The position numbers and the translations under genes were made by a program. From the NCBI GenBank assembly GCA_001464335.1, contig LNEV01000003.1, forward strand, positions 62,001 through 126,000: a stretch of DNA of 64,000 bases. The letters are read 5' to 3'. Shown piece after piece: positions 46,644 through 54,868 of this stretch. Source of the DNA: Rhizobiales bacterium Ga0077545 (GTDB lineage: Bacteria; Pseudomonadota; Alphaproteobacteria; Rhizobiales; Methylopilaceae). The first letter of the stretch is position 1; each line of letters begins with the position of its first letter. Under the pieces are notes generated by a model that did no database searches, was not told the origin of the DNA, and saw nothing but the letters and a program-made list of their open reading frames with translations.

Positions 46644-46957
46644 CGGGAACGGTCTTTCGGCGGCATCGGAGATCTTGTCCGCCGGACCGGCTCCCAGAAG
46701 CAGATCAGCGGGGTGCAATGAGCGCGGCCATGCGCGCTGACACGATCTTTCGTCGCAGGAAAGTCATTGATCCCGAATGCCTCTGTTCACCCGTATGGGC
46801 CGCGGGCGATTAGCACAGCCGCAAAATTCACGCAAATGCTCGTCTCAAATGTTGACTCGGTGTGAGGGGATGCTAACTCAGCCTCGCGTTGCATCTGCGA
46901 CGCATGACCGGCCCAAACATCTGCCGACTTTAGCTTTTTGAAATTTGGGAGAACTGC
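46644..46957. other. Intergenic region upstream of the glutathionyl-hydroquinone reductase gene
   Basis: This 314 bp gap contains the promoter region of the downstream gene. A good TTGACT -35-like hexamer is at 46852-46857, but I cannot assign a convincing -10 element at 16-18 bp. A GGGAG ribosome-binding site lies 7 nt before the downstream ATG. No other gene or RNA is seen. Confidence 0.5.
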
Positions 46958-47911
46958 ATGGGGCTGGTCGTCGACGGCGTATGGCACAATAAATGGTATG
47001 ACACGTCGGCCAGCGGCGGGCGTTTCGTTCGCGAGAATTCGCAGTTTCGCAACTGGATCACGCCGGACGGTAGTCCCGGCCCAACTGGCGAAGGCGGGTT
47101 CGAGGCCGAGGCCGGGCGCTACCACCTTTATGTCTCCTATGCCTGCCCCTGGGCCCACCGCACGCTGATCTTCCGGGTGTTGAAAAAGCTCGAACATGCG
47201 ATCTCGGTCTCGGTCGTCGATCCGCGTATGGGCGACGAGGGCTGGGTTTTCGACGATTTTCCGCAATCGACCCCGGACGAGGTGCTCGGCAAGACGCGTC
47301 TTTACGAGGTCTATCTGGCGGCGAAACCCGGATATACCGGCCGCTCCACCGTTCCGATCCTGTGGGACAAGAAGCGCGGCACGATCGTGTCGAACGAATC
47401 CGCCGACATCATCCGCATGTTCAACTCGGCCTTCGAAGACATCGCGCCGGGAACACGGGACTACTATCCGCAGCAGCATCAGCCCGAGATCGATGAGATC
47501 AATGCCTTCGTCTACGACAAGGTGAACAACGGGGTTTACAGGGCGGGGTTTGCGACGACGCAGGTGGCCTATGACGAGGCTATCACGGCGCTTTTCGAAA
47601 CCCTCGATCTGCTGGAAGACCGCCTCTCGCGTTCGGACTATCTGATCTCCAACGAGGAGCAGACCGAGGCCGACTGGCGACTTTTCACCACGCTCGTGCG
47701 GTTCGATCCGGTCTATGTCGGGCACTTCAAGTGCAACATCCGGCGCATCCAGGACTACCGCTATCTGCGGGACTACCTGTCACGGCTCTACCGCACGCCC
47801 GGCGTCGCGCAGACGGTCCATTTCGACCATATCCGCACGCACTATTACTGGAGCCATACGACCATCAATCCCACCCGCATTATTCCGGCAGGACCGATCA
47901 TCGATATCTGA
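46958..47911 (+). CDS. Glutathionyl-hydroquinone reductase (Xi-class GST)
   Basis: A 317-residue Xi-class glutathione transferase. The catalytic Cys63 is in YACPWAHR, preceded by RYHLYVS. VDPRMGDEGWVF, STVPILWDKK and IVSNESADIIRMFN form the thioredoxin-like domain, and TEADWRLFTTLVRFDPVYVGHFKCN is the C-terminal signature. It releases glutathione from glutathionyl-hydroquinones, recycling products of spontaneous quinone adduct formation. It stands alone and converges with the broken ybaK-like gene. Confidence 0.95.
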   Translation: MGLVVDGVWHNKWYDTSASGGRFVRENSQFRNWITPDGSPGPTGEGGFEAEAGRYHLYVSYACPWAHRTLIFRVLKKLEHAISVSVVDPRMGDEGWVFDDFPQSTPDEVLGKTRLYEVYLAAKPGYTGRSTVPILWDKKRGTIVSNESADIIRMFNSAFEDIAPGTRDYYPQQHQPEIDEINAFVYDKVNNGVYRAGFATTQVAYDEAITALFETLDLLEDRLSRSDYLISNEEQTEADWRLFTTLVRFDPVYVGHFKCNIRRIQDYRYLRDYLSRLYRTPGVAQTVHFDHIRTHYYWSHTTINPTRIIPAGPIIDI

Positions 47912-47914
47912 GGC

Positions 47915-48390
47915 TCAGGCCATGTCGATCACGGTCGCTCGCGCGGCGGCGCGCAGCCTTTGGGGATCGATCGGGAATACGGCGTTGGGTGTCCCCGCCG
48001 CAGCCCAGACCTCCGGAAAAACCAGAAGGTCGGGATCGATATAGGCGCTCATCTCGCTTGCATGGCCGATGGGTGGAATGCCGCCGATCGCATAGCCGGT
48101 GATCTCGCGCACGCGCTGGGCGCCCGGGCGCCTCAGGCCTTCCCCCAAGAGCCGACCGACGGCCTCCTCATTCACCCGGTTCTTCCCCGACACCAGCAGA
48201 AGAATGGGCCGCCCGCTCTCGGCTCCTTCGAAGACGAGACTTTTGACAATCTGCGCGACGGATGTTCCGCACGCGGCGGCGGCCTCTTCGGCCGTTCGGG
48301 TCGTCTCACCCATGAGGCGAATGGCGATATCGAGACCGAGCGAACGGCGGCTTCGGCGACACGCGCGGCGCTGGAAGGCAGATTTTCCAT
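47915..48390 (-). pseudogene. YbaK/EbsC-family aminoacyl-tRNA deacylase with a frameshift
   Basis: The 132-residue open frame starting at 48313 covers most of a YbaK/ProX-type editing domain: TRTAEEAAAACG, QIVKSLVF, SGKNRVNE, GYAIGGIPPIGH, and VWAAAGTPNAVFPI. The family N-terminus (MENLPSSAARVAEAA) is present just upstream but in another frame starting at 48390. Joining the two frames at about 48342-48352 restores the expected SLGLDIAIRLMGETT segment. One missing base would account for it. The site is not a slippery heptamer, so programmed shifting is unlikely. It may be a true pseudogene, a truncated protein from ATG 48313, or a sequencing error. Confidence 0.75.
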
Positions 48391-48400
48391 GATCTTCCCG

Positions 48401-48416
48401 TTAACGATTCGTTAAC
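48401..48416. promoter_or_regulatory. CtrA box with embedded GANTC site
   Basis: TTAA-N7-TTAAC is an exact match to the CtrA consensus of alphaproteobacteria, and the seven-base spacer contains GATTC, the CcrM methylation target. It lies 10 bp from the original start of the ybaK-like gene and about 95 bp upstream of the membrane protein gene at 48511. Confidence 0.7.
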
Positions 48417-48472
48417 TGAGACAATCCGTGTCTGGGGGCAAGTGAGGAACCCCTTTTCCTTTGCCCAAAGCG

Positions 48473-48509
48473 GTGGTTAACGTGCCAAAAGTAAACGCGA
48501 GTTAACCAC
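48473..48509. promoter_or_regulatory. Inverted repeat GTGGTTAAC-N19-GTTAACCAC, with a second CtrA-like site
   Basis: Perfect 9 bp arms sit immediately upstream of the TTG start of the membrane protein gene. The right arm is part of GTAA-N7-TTAACC (48491-48507), seven of eight bases matching the CtrA box. Together with the site at 48401 this makes four GTTAAC hexamers in 110 bp. Confidence 0.6.
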
Positions 48510-48510
48510 G

Positions 48511-49077
48511 TTGATCGAGCAGCCCGTCTCCGACCCTTCCCCGAGCCTCCGCGAAGCGCTGCGCCGCGCCCGCGCGGCTTCCGCCGAGCGTTCCGGTGTT
48601 CTCGTCGAGCTGAGAACGGCCGAGCTTGCGCGCCTCGATCTCCTCAAGGAGCAGCTTGAAGCGCTCTTCCGGGAGACGCCCAGCGGTGTCGATCTGTTCG
48701 ATGCCGCCATCCTGCCGGGAGACCCGGCGCGGCTGTTTGTCGACGTGCTCGGCTTCGTGGAAATGGACCGCGACAAGCGCACCTATCGCTTCTTCCACGA
48801 CACCCGCTACGGCCGCCAGCTCATCGCCCAGAGCGACCGGCTGCCGAAGATCGTGGAAGCGATCACCGATTACGTTGCCCACCGCATTGTCGAGCGTGAA
48901 AAGGCGCTGGCCTCCGACACCTTCGACGCCAAAGCGATGACCGCAACAGCCCCTGCTCCGGAGATGTCCGCCGAGCCGGAACGCAAAAGCTCGATCCCAC
49001 TTCTGCTGTTCGTCGCTCTGGCTGCCGGCCTTCTGTCCTATTGGGGTGCAGGCGCGTTGTGGGATCAACTGCGCTAA
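48511..49077 (+). CDS. Unknown protein with C-terminal membrane anchor
   Basis: A 188-residue protein. The N-terminal 60 residues are charged, helical and coiled-coil prone. A central globular part has GDPARLFVDVLGFVEMDRDKRTYRFF, and a single C-terminal membrane helix (SIPLLLFVALAAGLLSYWGAGALW) would tail-anchor it. The start is TTG at 48511; no ATG is available before the upstream in-frame stop at 48478. I do not recognise a named family. It is preceded by CtrA-type sites, suggesting cell-cycle control. Its stop overlaps that of the convergent metallophosphatase gene. Confidence 0.75.
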   Translation: MIEQPVSDPSPSLREALRRARAASAERSGVLVELRTAELARLDLLKEQLEALFRETPSGVDLFDAAILPGDPARLFVDVLGFVEMDRDKRTYRFFHDTRYGRQLIAQSDRLPKIVEAITDYVAHRIVEREKALASDTFDAKAMTATAPAPEMSAEPERKSSIPLLLFVALAAGLLSYWGAGALWDQLR

Positions 49078-50024
49078 CGCGCGTCCCTGACGGTCAAGCC
49101 GGGCGCGGCCACGAGGCGGTGCGGCTCCGGCTCGATCAGCATCTGCCGCTTTCTCTCGACAATGCCACGCACGCCCCTTTTGTATCCGCGCGTGACCATT
49201 TCGCAGCTCCAGCGGCCGGCTTCGCCTTCGATCCGATAGAGATTGTAGGCGCCGGGCTCCTTGTTGTCGTCAGAAGCGGCCGAGGCCGAAGGAACGCCAA
49301 CGACCTGCACGTGCCCGCCAAGACCCATCAAAGTGGAATGGTCAGATGTGTGATTGTGCCCGTGAAGGATGAGCTCGGCCCCCGACTTCAGCAGCGCTCT
49401 CTTTATGCGCCGCGCATCCGTCAGGCGGCGGAAAAAGTCTTCGGTGCCGCCGGGCGGGTGATGAATGAGGACGACACGGAACAGCCCCTCGTCTCCGAGC
49501 AGCTTGAGGGCGTCGGCAACGGCCCGGGCCTGTTCCTTGCCGATACGCCCCTGCGCCGAGTGAAACCCGGTGGGAACAGCCGTCGAAATGCCGACAATGC
49601 CGATGTTTCCGCGCCGCCGCACATAGGGAAAAGGGGGATCTCCTTCCACCCGTTTGCCGTCGCCGGTCATGTATTCGGACCAGTGAAGCTGCGGATGCTC
49701 CGCCGTGCCGCGCACATAGGTGTCGTGATTACCCGGAACGAGCGAAACGTAATCGGGCGAGCCGAGGGTCTCGAGGAAGGCGCGCGCCGGTGTGAACTCC
49801 GCGTCGAGCCCGATGACCGCCAGATCGCCCGTGCAGGCCACGTGATCGGGATGCTGGTTCAGCATATCGCGCGTCAGATCGGCAAGGCTGGCCATGTCGT
49901 GGCGCCCGCGGCGGCGCACGTGCCAATTCGCGTATCCCATGATCCGTTTGGAGAACAATTCACGGAACCGGACGCGCGGCAGCGGGCCAAGATGGGGATC
50001 GGACAGATGAGCAAGCGTGAACAT
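49074..50024 (-). CDS. Calcineurin-like metallophosphoesterase
   Basis: A 316-residue phosphoesterase with all five metal-ligand motifs: LAHLSDPHLG (DxH), CTGDLAV (GD), LVPGNHDTY (GNHD), VVLIHHPP and ILHGHNHTSD (GHNH). The N-terminus has no signal. Related proteins act as cyclic nucleotide phosphodiesterases (CpdA-like) or UDP-diacylglucosamine hydrolases; the exact substrate is open. I chose the ATG at 50024; a GTG at 50033 is possible. Confidence 0.9.
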   Translation of the reverse strand: MFTLAHLSDPHLGPLPRVRFRELFSKRIMGYANWHVRRRGRHDMASLADLTRDMLNQHPDHVACTGDLAVIGLDAEFTPARAFLETLGSPDYVSLVPGNHDTYVRGTAEHPQLHWSEYMTGDGKRVEGDPPFPYVRRRGNIGIVGISTAVPTGFHSAQGRIGKEQARAVADALKLLGDEGLFRVVLIHHPPGGTEDFFRRLTDARRIKRALLKSGAELILHGHNHTSDHSTLMGLGGHVQVVGVPSASAASDDNKEPGAYNLYRIEGEAGRWSCEMVTRGYKRGVRGIVERKRQMLIEPEPHRLVAAPGLTVRDAR

Positions 50025-50107
50025 ATGCGCCACTTACCACAAATTCGGCATAGGCCGTCCAGTTCCGCGATGCCTGAAAAACTCAAATATTCGTAGGATT
50101 TCCACCA

Positions 50108-50572
50108 ATGCCGTCGTTCATCTTCACGCTCGCGCGCCCATTGCTTGCACGATTCTGGCTCCTGACGCGGGGTCTCACGCTCGGCGTGAGGGCGATCGTG
50201 ATACGCGACGGAGAGGTGCTTCTGGTCCGCCACGGGTATGCCCCGGGCTGGAACTTTCCGGGTGGTGGCGTTGAAGTCGGCGAGACGGCGGAGGAGGCCC
50301 TCGGGCGCGAACTGTCGGAAGAAGCCAATGCCACCCTAACTGAGCCGGCTGTGCTGCATGGCGTGTTCCATCAACCGAGATTCAGCCGCCGCGATCACGT
50401 CCTCGTTTATGTCGCGCGCGGCTTTTCGTGGACCTCCGCTCATCCGCCCAACCGCGAAATCGCCGAATGCCGGTTTTTTCCCCTCGACGCCCTGCCCCCG
50501 GATATGAGCCCGGGCGCCCGCCGCCGCCTCGATGAAATCTGCCGGAACGCGCCAATAGCCCCTACGTGGTGA
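50108..50572 (+). CDS. Nudix hydrolase
   Basis: A 154-residue Nudix protein. The Nudix box GGGVEVGETAEEALGRELSEEANATL starts near residue 52 and keeps all acidic ligands (GxxxxxE...REUxEE), but the usual Gly after xEEx is Asn. The first 25 residues include a hydrophobic patch. Nudix enzymes hydrolyse nucleoside diphosphates linked to another moiety. It is followed, convergently, by the UdgX operon. Confidence 0.87.
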   Translation: MPSFIFTLARPLLARFWLLTRGLTLGVRAIVIRDGEVLLVRHGYAPGWNFPGGGVEVGETAEEALGRELSEEANATLTEPAVLHGVFHQPRFSRRDHVLVYVARGFSWTSAHPPNREIAECRFFPLDALPPDMSPGARRRLDEICRNAPIAPTW

Positions 50573-50625
50573 CCCGCGGGCCCAGGCTTTCTGCCAACGC
50601 AGAATGCGGCGATGCATTCTGACGA

Positions 50626-52038
50626 TCATGCCGCGTTCAATGCGTCACGTGCGAGAGTCAGATCTTCGACAAAACGTGCGTACTCCTCCGCCTTGCGGCC
50701 CTCATCCGGCACGCGCAGCAGATAGGACGGGTGCACGGTAATCAGCACCTGTGCTTCCGCCAGATCAAGGAAGCGCCCGCGATTTGTGGCGATCGGCAAT
50801 GCGCGGCCGAACAGCCCCTGCACGGCGGTGGCGCCCAGCGCGACGATCAGCTTCGGCTGCACCAGATAAATCTCGCGTTCGAGCCAAGGGCGGCATAAAC
50901 GAATTTCCATCGCATTCGGCTTCTGGTGCAGACGCATCTTGCCGCGCGGCGTGAACTTGAAATGCTTGACCGCATTGGTGATGTAGGCACGGCTGCGGTC
51001 AAGCCCGATTTCCTGCAATGCGCGGTCGAAGACTTGTCCGGCCGGCCCGACGAAAGGCTGACCCGCAAGATCCTCCCTGTCGCCCGGCTGTTCGCCGACA
51101 AACATGATCTTCGCCTGTGACGGACCTTCTCCAAAAACCGTTTGCGTTGCGGGCTTCCACAGCGGACACATCCGGCACCCGCGGGCTTCTTCCCGCAAAG
51201 CTTCTAAAGTGCCGCGCTTTTCCGAAACAGGCGGGGCCGCCTTTGGGATTTCCCTCTGGCGATTGGACTTGGGCTCGGTGATGCCGTGTGCAACCATCGT
51301 ATCGGTCCTTTTTCGCGCATTTGCGATCAAAGGAGCAATGAGGTCCGCTTCCGGCAGGTTCCGCCAGTACTTGCGCGGCATTTCCGATTGCATGGCCCGT
51401 ACCTTCAGGCGTGCCGGATTGAAGATCGAACTGTAATAACAACGCCAGATTTTTTCAAGCGCATCGCCGTCCGGTGCCGCCTGCCGTCCCGCGCCGGGGC
51501 CGAAGGACAACGCCGCGCCGTCCCAATGCGCCGAGACATACGGGCTCAGGATCGACCATTCCATATTGGGAAACCGCCGCGCGAAAAACGGTGCACCCGC
51601 CTCGATGACATGATGTTCGGGCTCGAACCAGGCCACCATGCGACCATCCCCTGCCTCGCGGAAGCGAACAAAAGCGTGCATCTTGTGAATGTCGCGCCGC
51701 ACGTTCTTCGCCATCAGATTGGCGCGGGAGATGTCGCGATCCGTCAGATCCTCAAGCAAGTCACTCGTGCGCCGCACGCGCCACAGAATGCGGTAGAGCA
51801 GCGCAAAGCGTTCCGGATCTGAATGAAGCACAACGTCCCCCGCAAGCTCGACGAACGGGCGCGGCACCGGGAACGAGCCCTGGACCTCGGGGAGTTCATC
51901 CCCTCCGAAGAGATCGGGTACATCTTCGAGATTCCAGACAACGCGCTGCGGAGGCACATCGGCCAGAACGAGCCTCCGCGCCGCGTCCCGCCAGCCCATG
52001 AAATCCGTTTGTCCAGACAACAGGATGTTATGCGGCAT
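50626..52038 (-). CDS. udgX: UdgX family uracil-DNA binding protein with N-terminal DUF4130 domain
   Basis: A 470-residue two-domain DNA repair protein. Residues 1-245 match DUF4130/TIGR03915. The C-terminal part (about 275-470) is a family 4-like uracil-DNA glycosylase with 4Fe-4S Cys ligands beginning CRMCPLW, motif A GEQPGDREDLAGQPFVGPAG, and HPSYLLR. The loop RGKMRLHQKP corresponds to the KRRIH loop of mycobacterial UdgX, whose His forms a covalent bond with uracil-DNA after base removal. The ATG at 52038 overlaps the end of the radical SAM gene by 11 bp, so the two form one operon under a LexA-type box. Confidence 0.9.
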   Translation of the reverse strand: MPHNILLSGQTDFMGWRDAARRLVLADVPPQRVVWNLEDVPDLFGGDELPEVQGSFPVPRPFVELAGDVVLHSDPERFALLYRILWRVRRTSDLLEDLTDRDISRANLMAKNVRRDIHKMHAFVRFREAGDGRMVAWFEPEHHVIEAGAPFFARRFPNMEWSILSPYVSAHWDGAALSFGPGAGRQAAPDGDALEKIWRCYYSSIFNPARLKVRAMQSEMPRKYWRNLPEADLIAPLIANARKRTDTMVAHGITEPKSNRQREIPKAAPPVSEKRGTLEALREEARGCRMCPLWKPATQTVFGEGPSQAKIMFVGEQPGDREDLAGQPFVGPAGQVFDRALQEIGLDRSRAYITNAVKHFKFTPRGKMRLHQKPNAMEIRLCRPWLEREIYLVQPKLIVALGATAVQGLFGRALPIATNRGRFLDLAEAQVLITVHPSYLLRVPDEGRKAEEYARFVEDLTLARDALNAA

Positions 52039-53254
52039 GCGCAAACATGTCGAGCTGCTGCGGTGGCGCGGGCGCGATCAGGCTTGCCAGATCGCTGCGG
52101 TCGAGAAGCTGTGTCGGCCGGTGGTCGGGCAGCACGATGAACGGCAGTGCCGTCTTGAGCGGCACGCGCAAACGCTTCAAATCTTCCGCGCGAACGGCAT
52201 GATGGCGCCGCGCCAGCAGAATGCGCTCCACCGTCCTGACACCAAATCCCGGCACACGCAGCAATTCCTCGCGCGAGGCCGTGTTGACATCGAGCGGAAA
52301 ACGCGCGCGCTGGCGCAGCGCCCATGCAAGTTTTGGGTCCATATCGAGCGGCAGCATTCCTTCGGTCTCGGCGAAAATTTCCGCGACATCGAACCCGTAG
52401 AAGCGCAGCAGCCAATCGCCCTGATAAAGCCGGTGCTCGCGCAGAAGAGGTGGGGCCGAGGCGGGCAGCCGGGACGACGCATCGGGAATAGGGCTGAACG
52501 CCGAATAATAGACACGCTTGAGCCGGTAAGCGCCGTACAGATTGGTGCTCGTCTCCAGAATGTCCGCATCGCTTGCACCATCCGCACCTACGATCATCTG
52601 CGTGGACTGGCCCGCAGGCGAAAAGCGCGGCGCCTTCTTTTCTTCCCTGGCCTCATCGATCTTCAGACGCATGCGCCCCATCGAGCGGCGAATGGCGCGG
52701 ACATCCTTTTCCGGCGCCAGTTCCGCGACGCTCGTTTCGCTTGGAAGTTCAATGTTGATCGACAGCCGATCGGCATGGCGTCCGGCTTCGGCCAGAAGCC
52801 GCTCATCGGCATCGGGAATGGTCTTGAGATGGATGTAGCCTCGAAACCCGTTTTCTTCCCGCAGCTTGCGCGCGACCTCGACGATCTGCTCCATCGTATA
52901 ATCGGCGGACCGGATGATCCCCGAGGACAGGAACAGGCCCTCTATGTAGTTACGTTTGTAGAAGTCCAGCGTCAGCGTCACCACCTCGTCCACGGTAAAA
53001 CGCGCACGCGGCACGTTGGACGATGCCCGGTTGACGCAATAGAGGCAGTCGAACGCGCAGGCATTTGTCAGCAAGATCTTCAGCAGCGAGATGCAGCGCC
53101 CATCGGGTGCATAGGAATGACAGATCCCCATGCCTTCGGTCGAACCGATACCGCTCTTCCCCTTGGAATCGCGTTTATCGGTCCCGCTCGATGCGCAGGA
53201 GGCATCGTATTTTGCGGCATCCGCGAGAATGGCGAGCTTCGTCTTGAGATCCAT
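52028..53254 (-). CDS. Putative DNA modification/repair radical SAM protein (TIGR03916 type)
   Basis: A 408-residue radical SAM enzyme. The 4Fe-4S motif CAFDCLYC lies near residue 67, with FLSSGI and IHLKTIPDA following in the barrel. The C-terminal part (about 315-375) contains a helix-hairpin-helix (FPLDVNTASREELLRVPGFGVRTVERIL), consistent with DNA binding. The family occurs with UdgX/DUF4130 proteins, as here, and has no settled reaction. The ATG at 53254 was chosen. A GTTC-N7-GTTC LexA box begins 16 bp upstream. Confidence 0.9.
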   Translation of the reverse strand: MDLKTKLAILADAAKYDASCASSGTDKRDSKGKSGIGSTEGMGICHSYAPDGRCISLLKILLTNACAFDCLYCVNRASSNVPRARFTVDEVVTLTLDFYKRNYIEGLFLSSGIIRSADYTMEQIVEVARKLREENGFRGYIHLKTIPDADERLLAEAGRHADRLSINIELPSETSVAELAPEKDVRAIRRSMGRMRLKIDEAREEKKAPRFSPAGQSTQMIVGADGASDADILETSTNLYGAYRLKRVYYSAFSPIPDASSRLPASAPPLLREHRLYQGDWLLRFYGFDVAEIFAETEGMLPLDMDPKLAWALRQRARFPLDVNTASREELLRVPGFGVRTVERILLARRHHAVRAEDLKRLRVPLKTALPFIVLPDHRPTQLLDRSDLASLIAPAPPQQLDMFAHAA

Positions 53255-53269
53255 CCCAGCAATCTTAGT

Positions 53270-53284
53270 GTTCTTGTTTTGTTC
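53270..53284. promoter_or_regulatory. LexA (SOS) box, alphaproteobacterial type
   Basis: GTTC-TTGTTTT-GTTC exactly fits the GTTC-N7-GTTC direct repeat recognised by LexA in alphaproteobacteria. It lies 16-30 bp upstream of the radical SAM/UdgX operon start, inside its likely core promoter. Confidence 0.78.
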
Positions 53285-53400
53285 TTTCAAGTCATTTAAC
53301 GTGGTTTTCGCAATCGCTAAAATTTTCAACGACTTCGGAACGGTCTTTAGGCAGGTGCCGATGTATCTACAGTCACGTCGTGCCGAACGGAGTGGCAAAG

Positions 53401-53628
53401 GTGAGCAATACGGAGATCGACCGGTTTCTCGAAGGACTGAATTTCGTCGAGAACCCTTGGACCGAGCGCGCCTTCGAGCGTTCCGAGCCGAAGATCGGCG
53501 CATTGCGGAGCATCGCCGGCCACTGCGCAGCGGTGTGCTTCGGCGTCATGCTCGGCACCGTGCTCTGGCAAGCCCTTGTGTATGTAACGATCGCAGAGGT
53601 CGTTCTCGCGACGGCGCAGGTGAAATAA
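53401..53628 (+). CDS. Small membrane protein of unknown function
   Basis: A 75-residue protein starting at GTG 53401 behind GGAG (8 nt spacing); an earlier in-frame GTG at 53380 is possible. The N-terminal 35 residues are acidic and end in ENPWTERAFERSEPKIG, and one hydrophobic segment (CAAVCFGVMLGTVLWQALVYVTIA) follows. I do not recognise it. It is divergent from the SOS-type DNA repair operon and might be read from the same control region. Confidence 0.5.
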   Translation: MSNTEIDRFLEGLNFVENPWTERAFERSEPKIGALRSIAGHCAAVCFGVMLGTVLWQALVYVTIAEVVLATAQVK

Positions 53629-53709
53629 GCCTACGCGGTTTTTGATTTCACACGCGATGCGCACAGACGCCGCCGGTCGAGCGGGTCGTCAACACTCTCC
53701 AGCTCCGTC

Positions 53710-54030
53710 TCAGACCGGGGATGAGAGTTTCAGACCGACAATCCCGGCAACGATCAGCCCGATGCACGCCAGGCGCATGGCGGCCGCGGATTCATTGAAA
53801 ACCACGATGCCGAGAATGACCGTGCCGACGGTCCCGATCCCGGTCCAGATTGCATACGCCGTTCCAAGAGGCAGGGTGCGGAGCGCCAGCCCGAGACATC
53901 CGAGGCTGAGAACCATGCTTGCGACGGTCATGACGCTTGGCCAGAGACGCGTGAAGCCCTCGGTGTATTTCAGACCTGCCGCCCAGCCGATCTCAAGAAG
54001 TCCCGCAAGCAGAAGATAGAGCCAAGCCAT
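53710..54030 (-). CDS. sugE: SMR family guanidinium exporter (SugE/Gdx)
   Basis: A 106-residue small multidrug resistance protein with four helices. The conserved membrane Glu is in [17 protein letters not shown], the Gdx/SugE-type variant, and [15 protein letters not shown] and [23 protein letters not shown] follow. The start at 54030 has a strong AAGGAGG. A guanidine-II riboswitch lies directly upstream, which identifies the natural cargo as guanidinium, not quaternary amines. It is expected to export guanidinium in exchange for protons. Confidence 0.95.
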   Translation of the reverse strand: MAWLYLLLAGLLEIGWAAGLKYTEGFTRLWPSVMTVASMVLSLGCLGLALRTLPLGTAYAIWTGIGTVGTVILGIVVFNESAAAMRLACIGLIVAGIVGLKLSSPV

Positions 54031-54052
54031 GAGACATCCTCCTTGAAAAAGA

Positions 54053-54094
54053 GAGGCCGTCCTCAATGTCGGGAAAACCCGGGGTCGTCCCCGG
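54053..54094 (-). promoter_or_regulatory. Guanidine-II riboswitch (mini-ykkC)
   Basis: On the minus strand two hairpins follow one another: CCGGGG-ACGA-CCCCGG (54094-54079) and GAGG-ACGG-CCTC (54064-54053), joined by a 14 nt linker. Both loops are ACGR, the defining feature of mini-ykkC. The ribosome-binding site AAGGAGG of sugE begins a few bases later, so ligand control of translation initiation is likely. Confidence 0.9.
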
Positions 54095-54212
54095 CCCGAA
54101 AAAACTAGCGCCTGGCAAGCCGGCGGCTATCCAGACCAAAGCATGACGGCACGGCGATGCTCCCCGACGGCGAATCGCCCCGCCAGCGCGCAGACTGCCG
54201 CGCGCGACCTGC

Positions 54213-54779
54213 TCAGTCCTTCGCACGCTCCATATAGGAGCCGTCTTCGGTGGCGATGACGACGCGGGTGCCAGCCGAAATGTGCGGCGGCACCGTGGTG
54301 CGAACACCGTTGGAGAGAATGGCGGGCTTGTAGGACGAGGATGCCGTCTGGCCCTTCATCGCGGGCTCGGTCTCGGCGATTTCGAGCACGACGCTGCGCG
54401 GCAGGGTCATGGAGAGCGGCACACCGTTGTGAGTGGAGAGCTGCACCGTCATGTTTTCCTGCAGATAGGCGGCACCGTCGCCGACAACGTCGACCGGCAC
54501 GTCGAGTTGCTCGTAACTGTCGGGGTTCATGAAATGGAACCCGTCGCCGTCCTGATAAAGGAAGGTGTAGTCGCGGTCCTCGACGAAGGCGCGCTCGACC
54601 TGTTCGGTGGTGCGGAAGCGCTCGGAGACCTTCACGCCATCCGTCAGGCGGCGCATGTCGAGCTGGGTCACCGGCGTTCCCTTGCCGGGGTGGATGTTCT
54701 CGGCGGTCAGGATGACGTAGAGCTTGCCGTCCATGTCGACGACATTGCCTTTGCGGAGCGAGCTGGCGATAACCTTCAC
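54213..54779 (-). CDS. efp: Elongation factor P
   Basis: A 188-residue factor with three beta-barrel domains that relieves ribosome stalling at polyproline. The modification loop IHPGKGTP places the modified Lys at residue 33. The C-terminal domain has [16 protein letters not shown] and [19 protein letters not shown]. Divergent epmA and epmB encode the beta-lysylation enzymes. Several gene products here are proline-rich (ExbD, TonB, EAL-like protein) and would be natural clients. Confidence 0.97.
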   Translation of the reverse strand: MKVIASSLRKGNVVDMDGKLYVILTAENIHPGKGTPVTQLDMRRLTDGVKVSERFRTTEQVERAFVEDRDYTFLYQDGDGFHFMNPDSYEQLDVPVDVVGDGAAYLQENMTVQLSTHNGVPLSMTLPRSVVLEIAETEPAMKGQTASSSYKPAILSNGVRTTVPPHISAGTRVVIATEDGSYMERAKD

Positions 54780-54868
54780 GGAGCGGTCCTTGGAATTTTT
54801 GGGGCTTTGCGGCGCAAAACCGCTTTCGGCGCCCGTGTCGCATAAAAATCAGCCGTGAGAAACCCCCG

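Noticed and set aside
48342-48352. Programmed ribosomal frameshift as explanation for the ybaK-like gene
   Set aside because: There is no slippery heptamer or downstream structure; a single-base indel is simpler.
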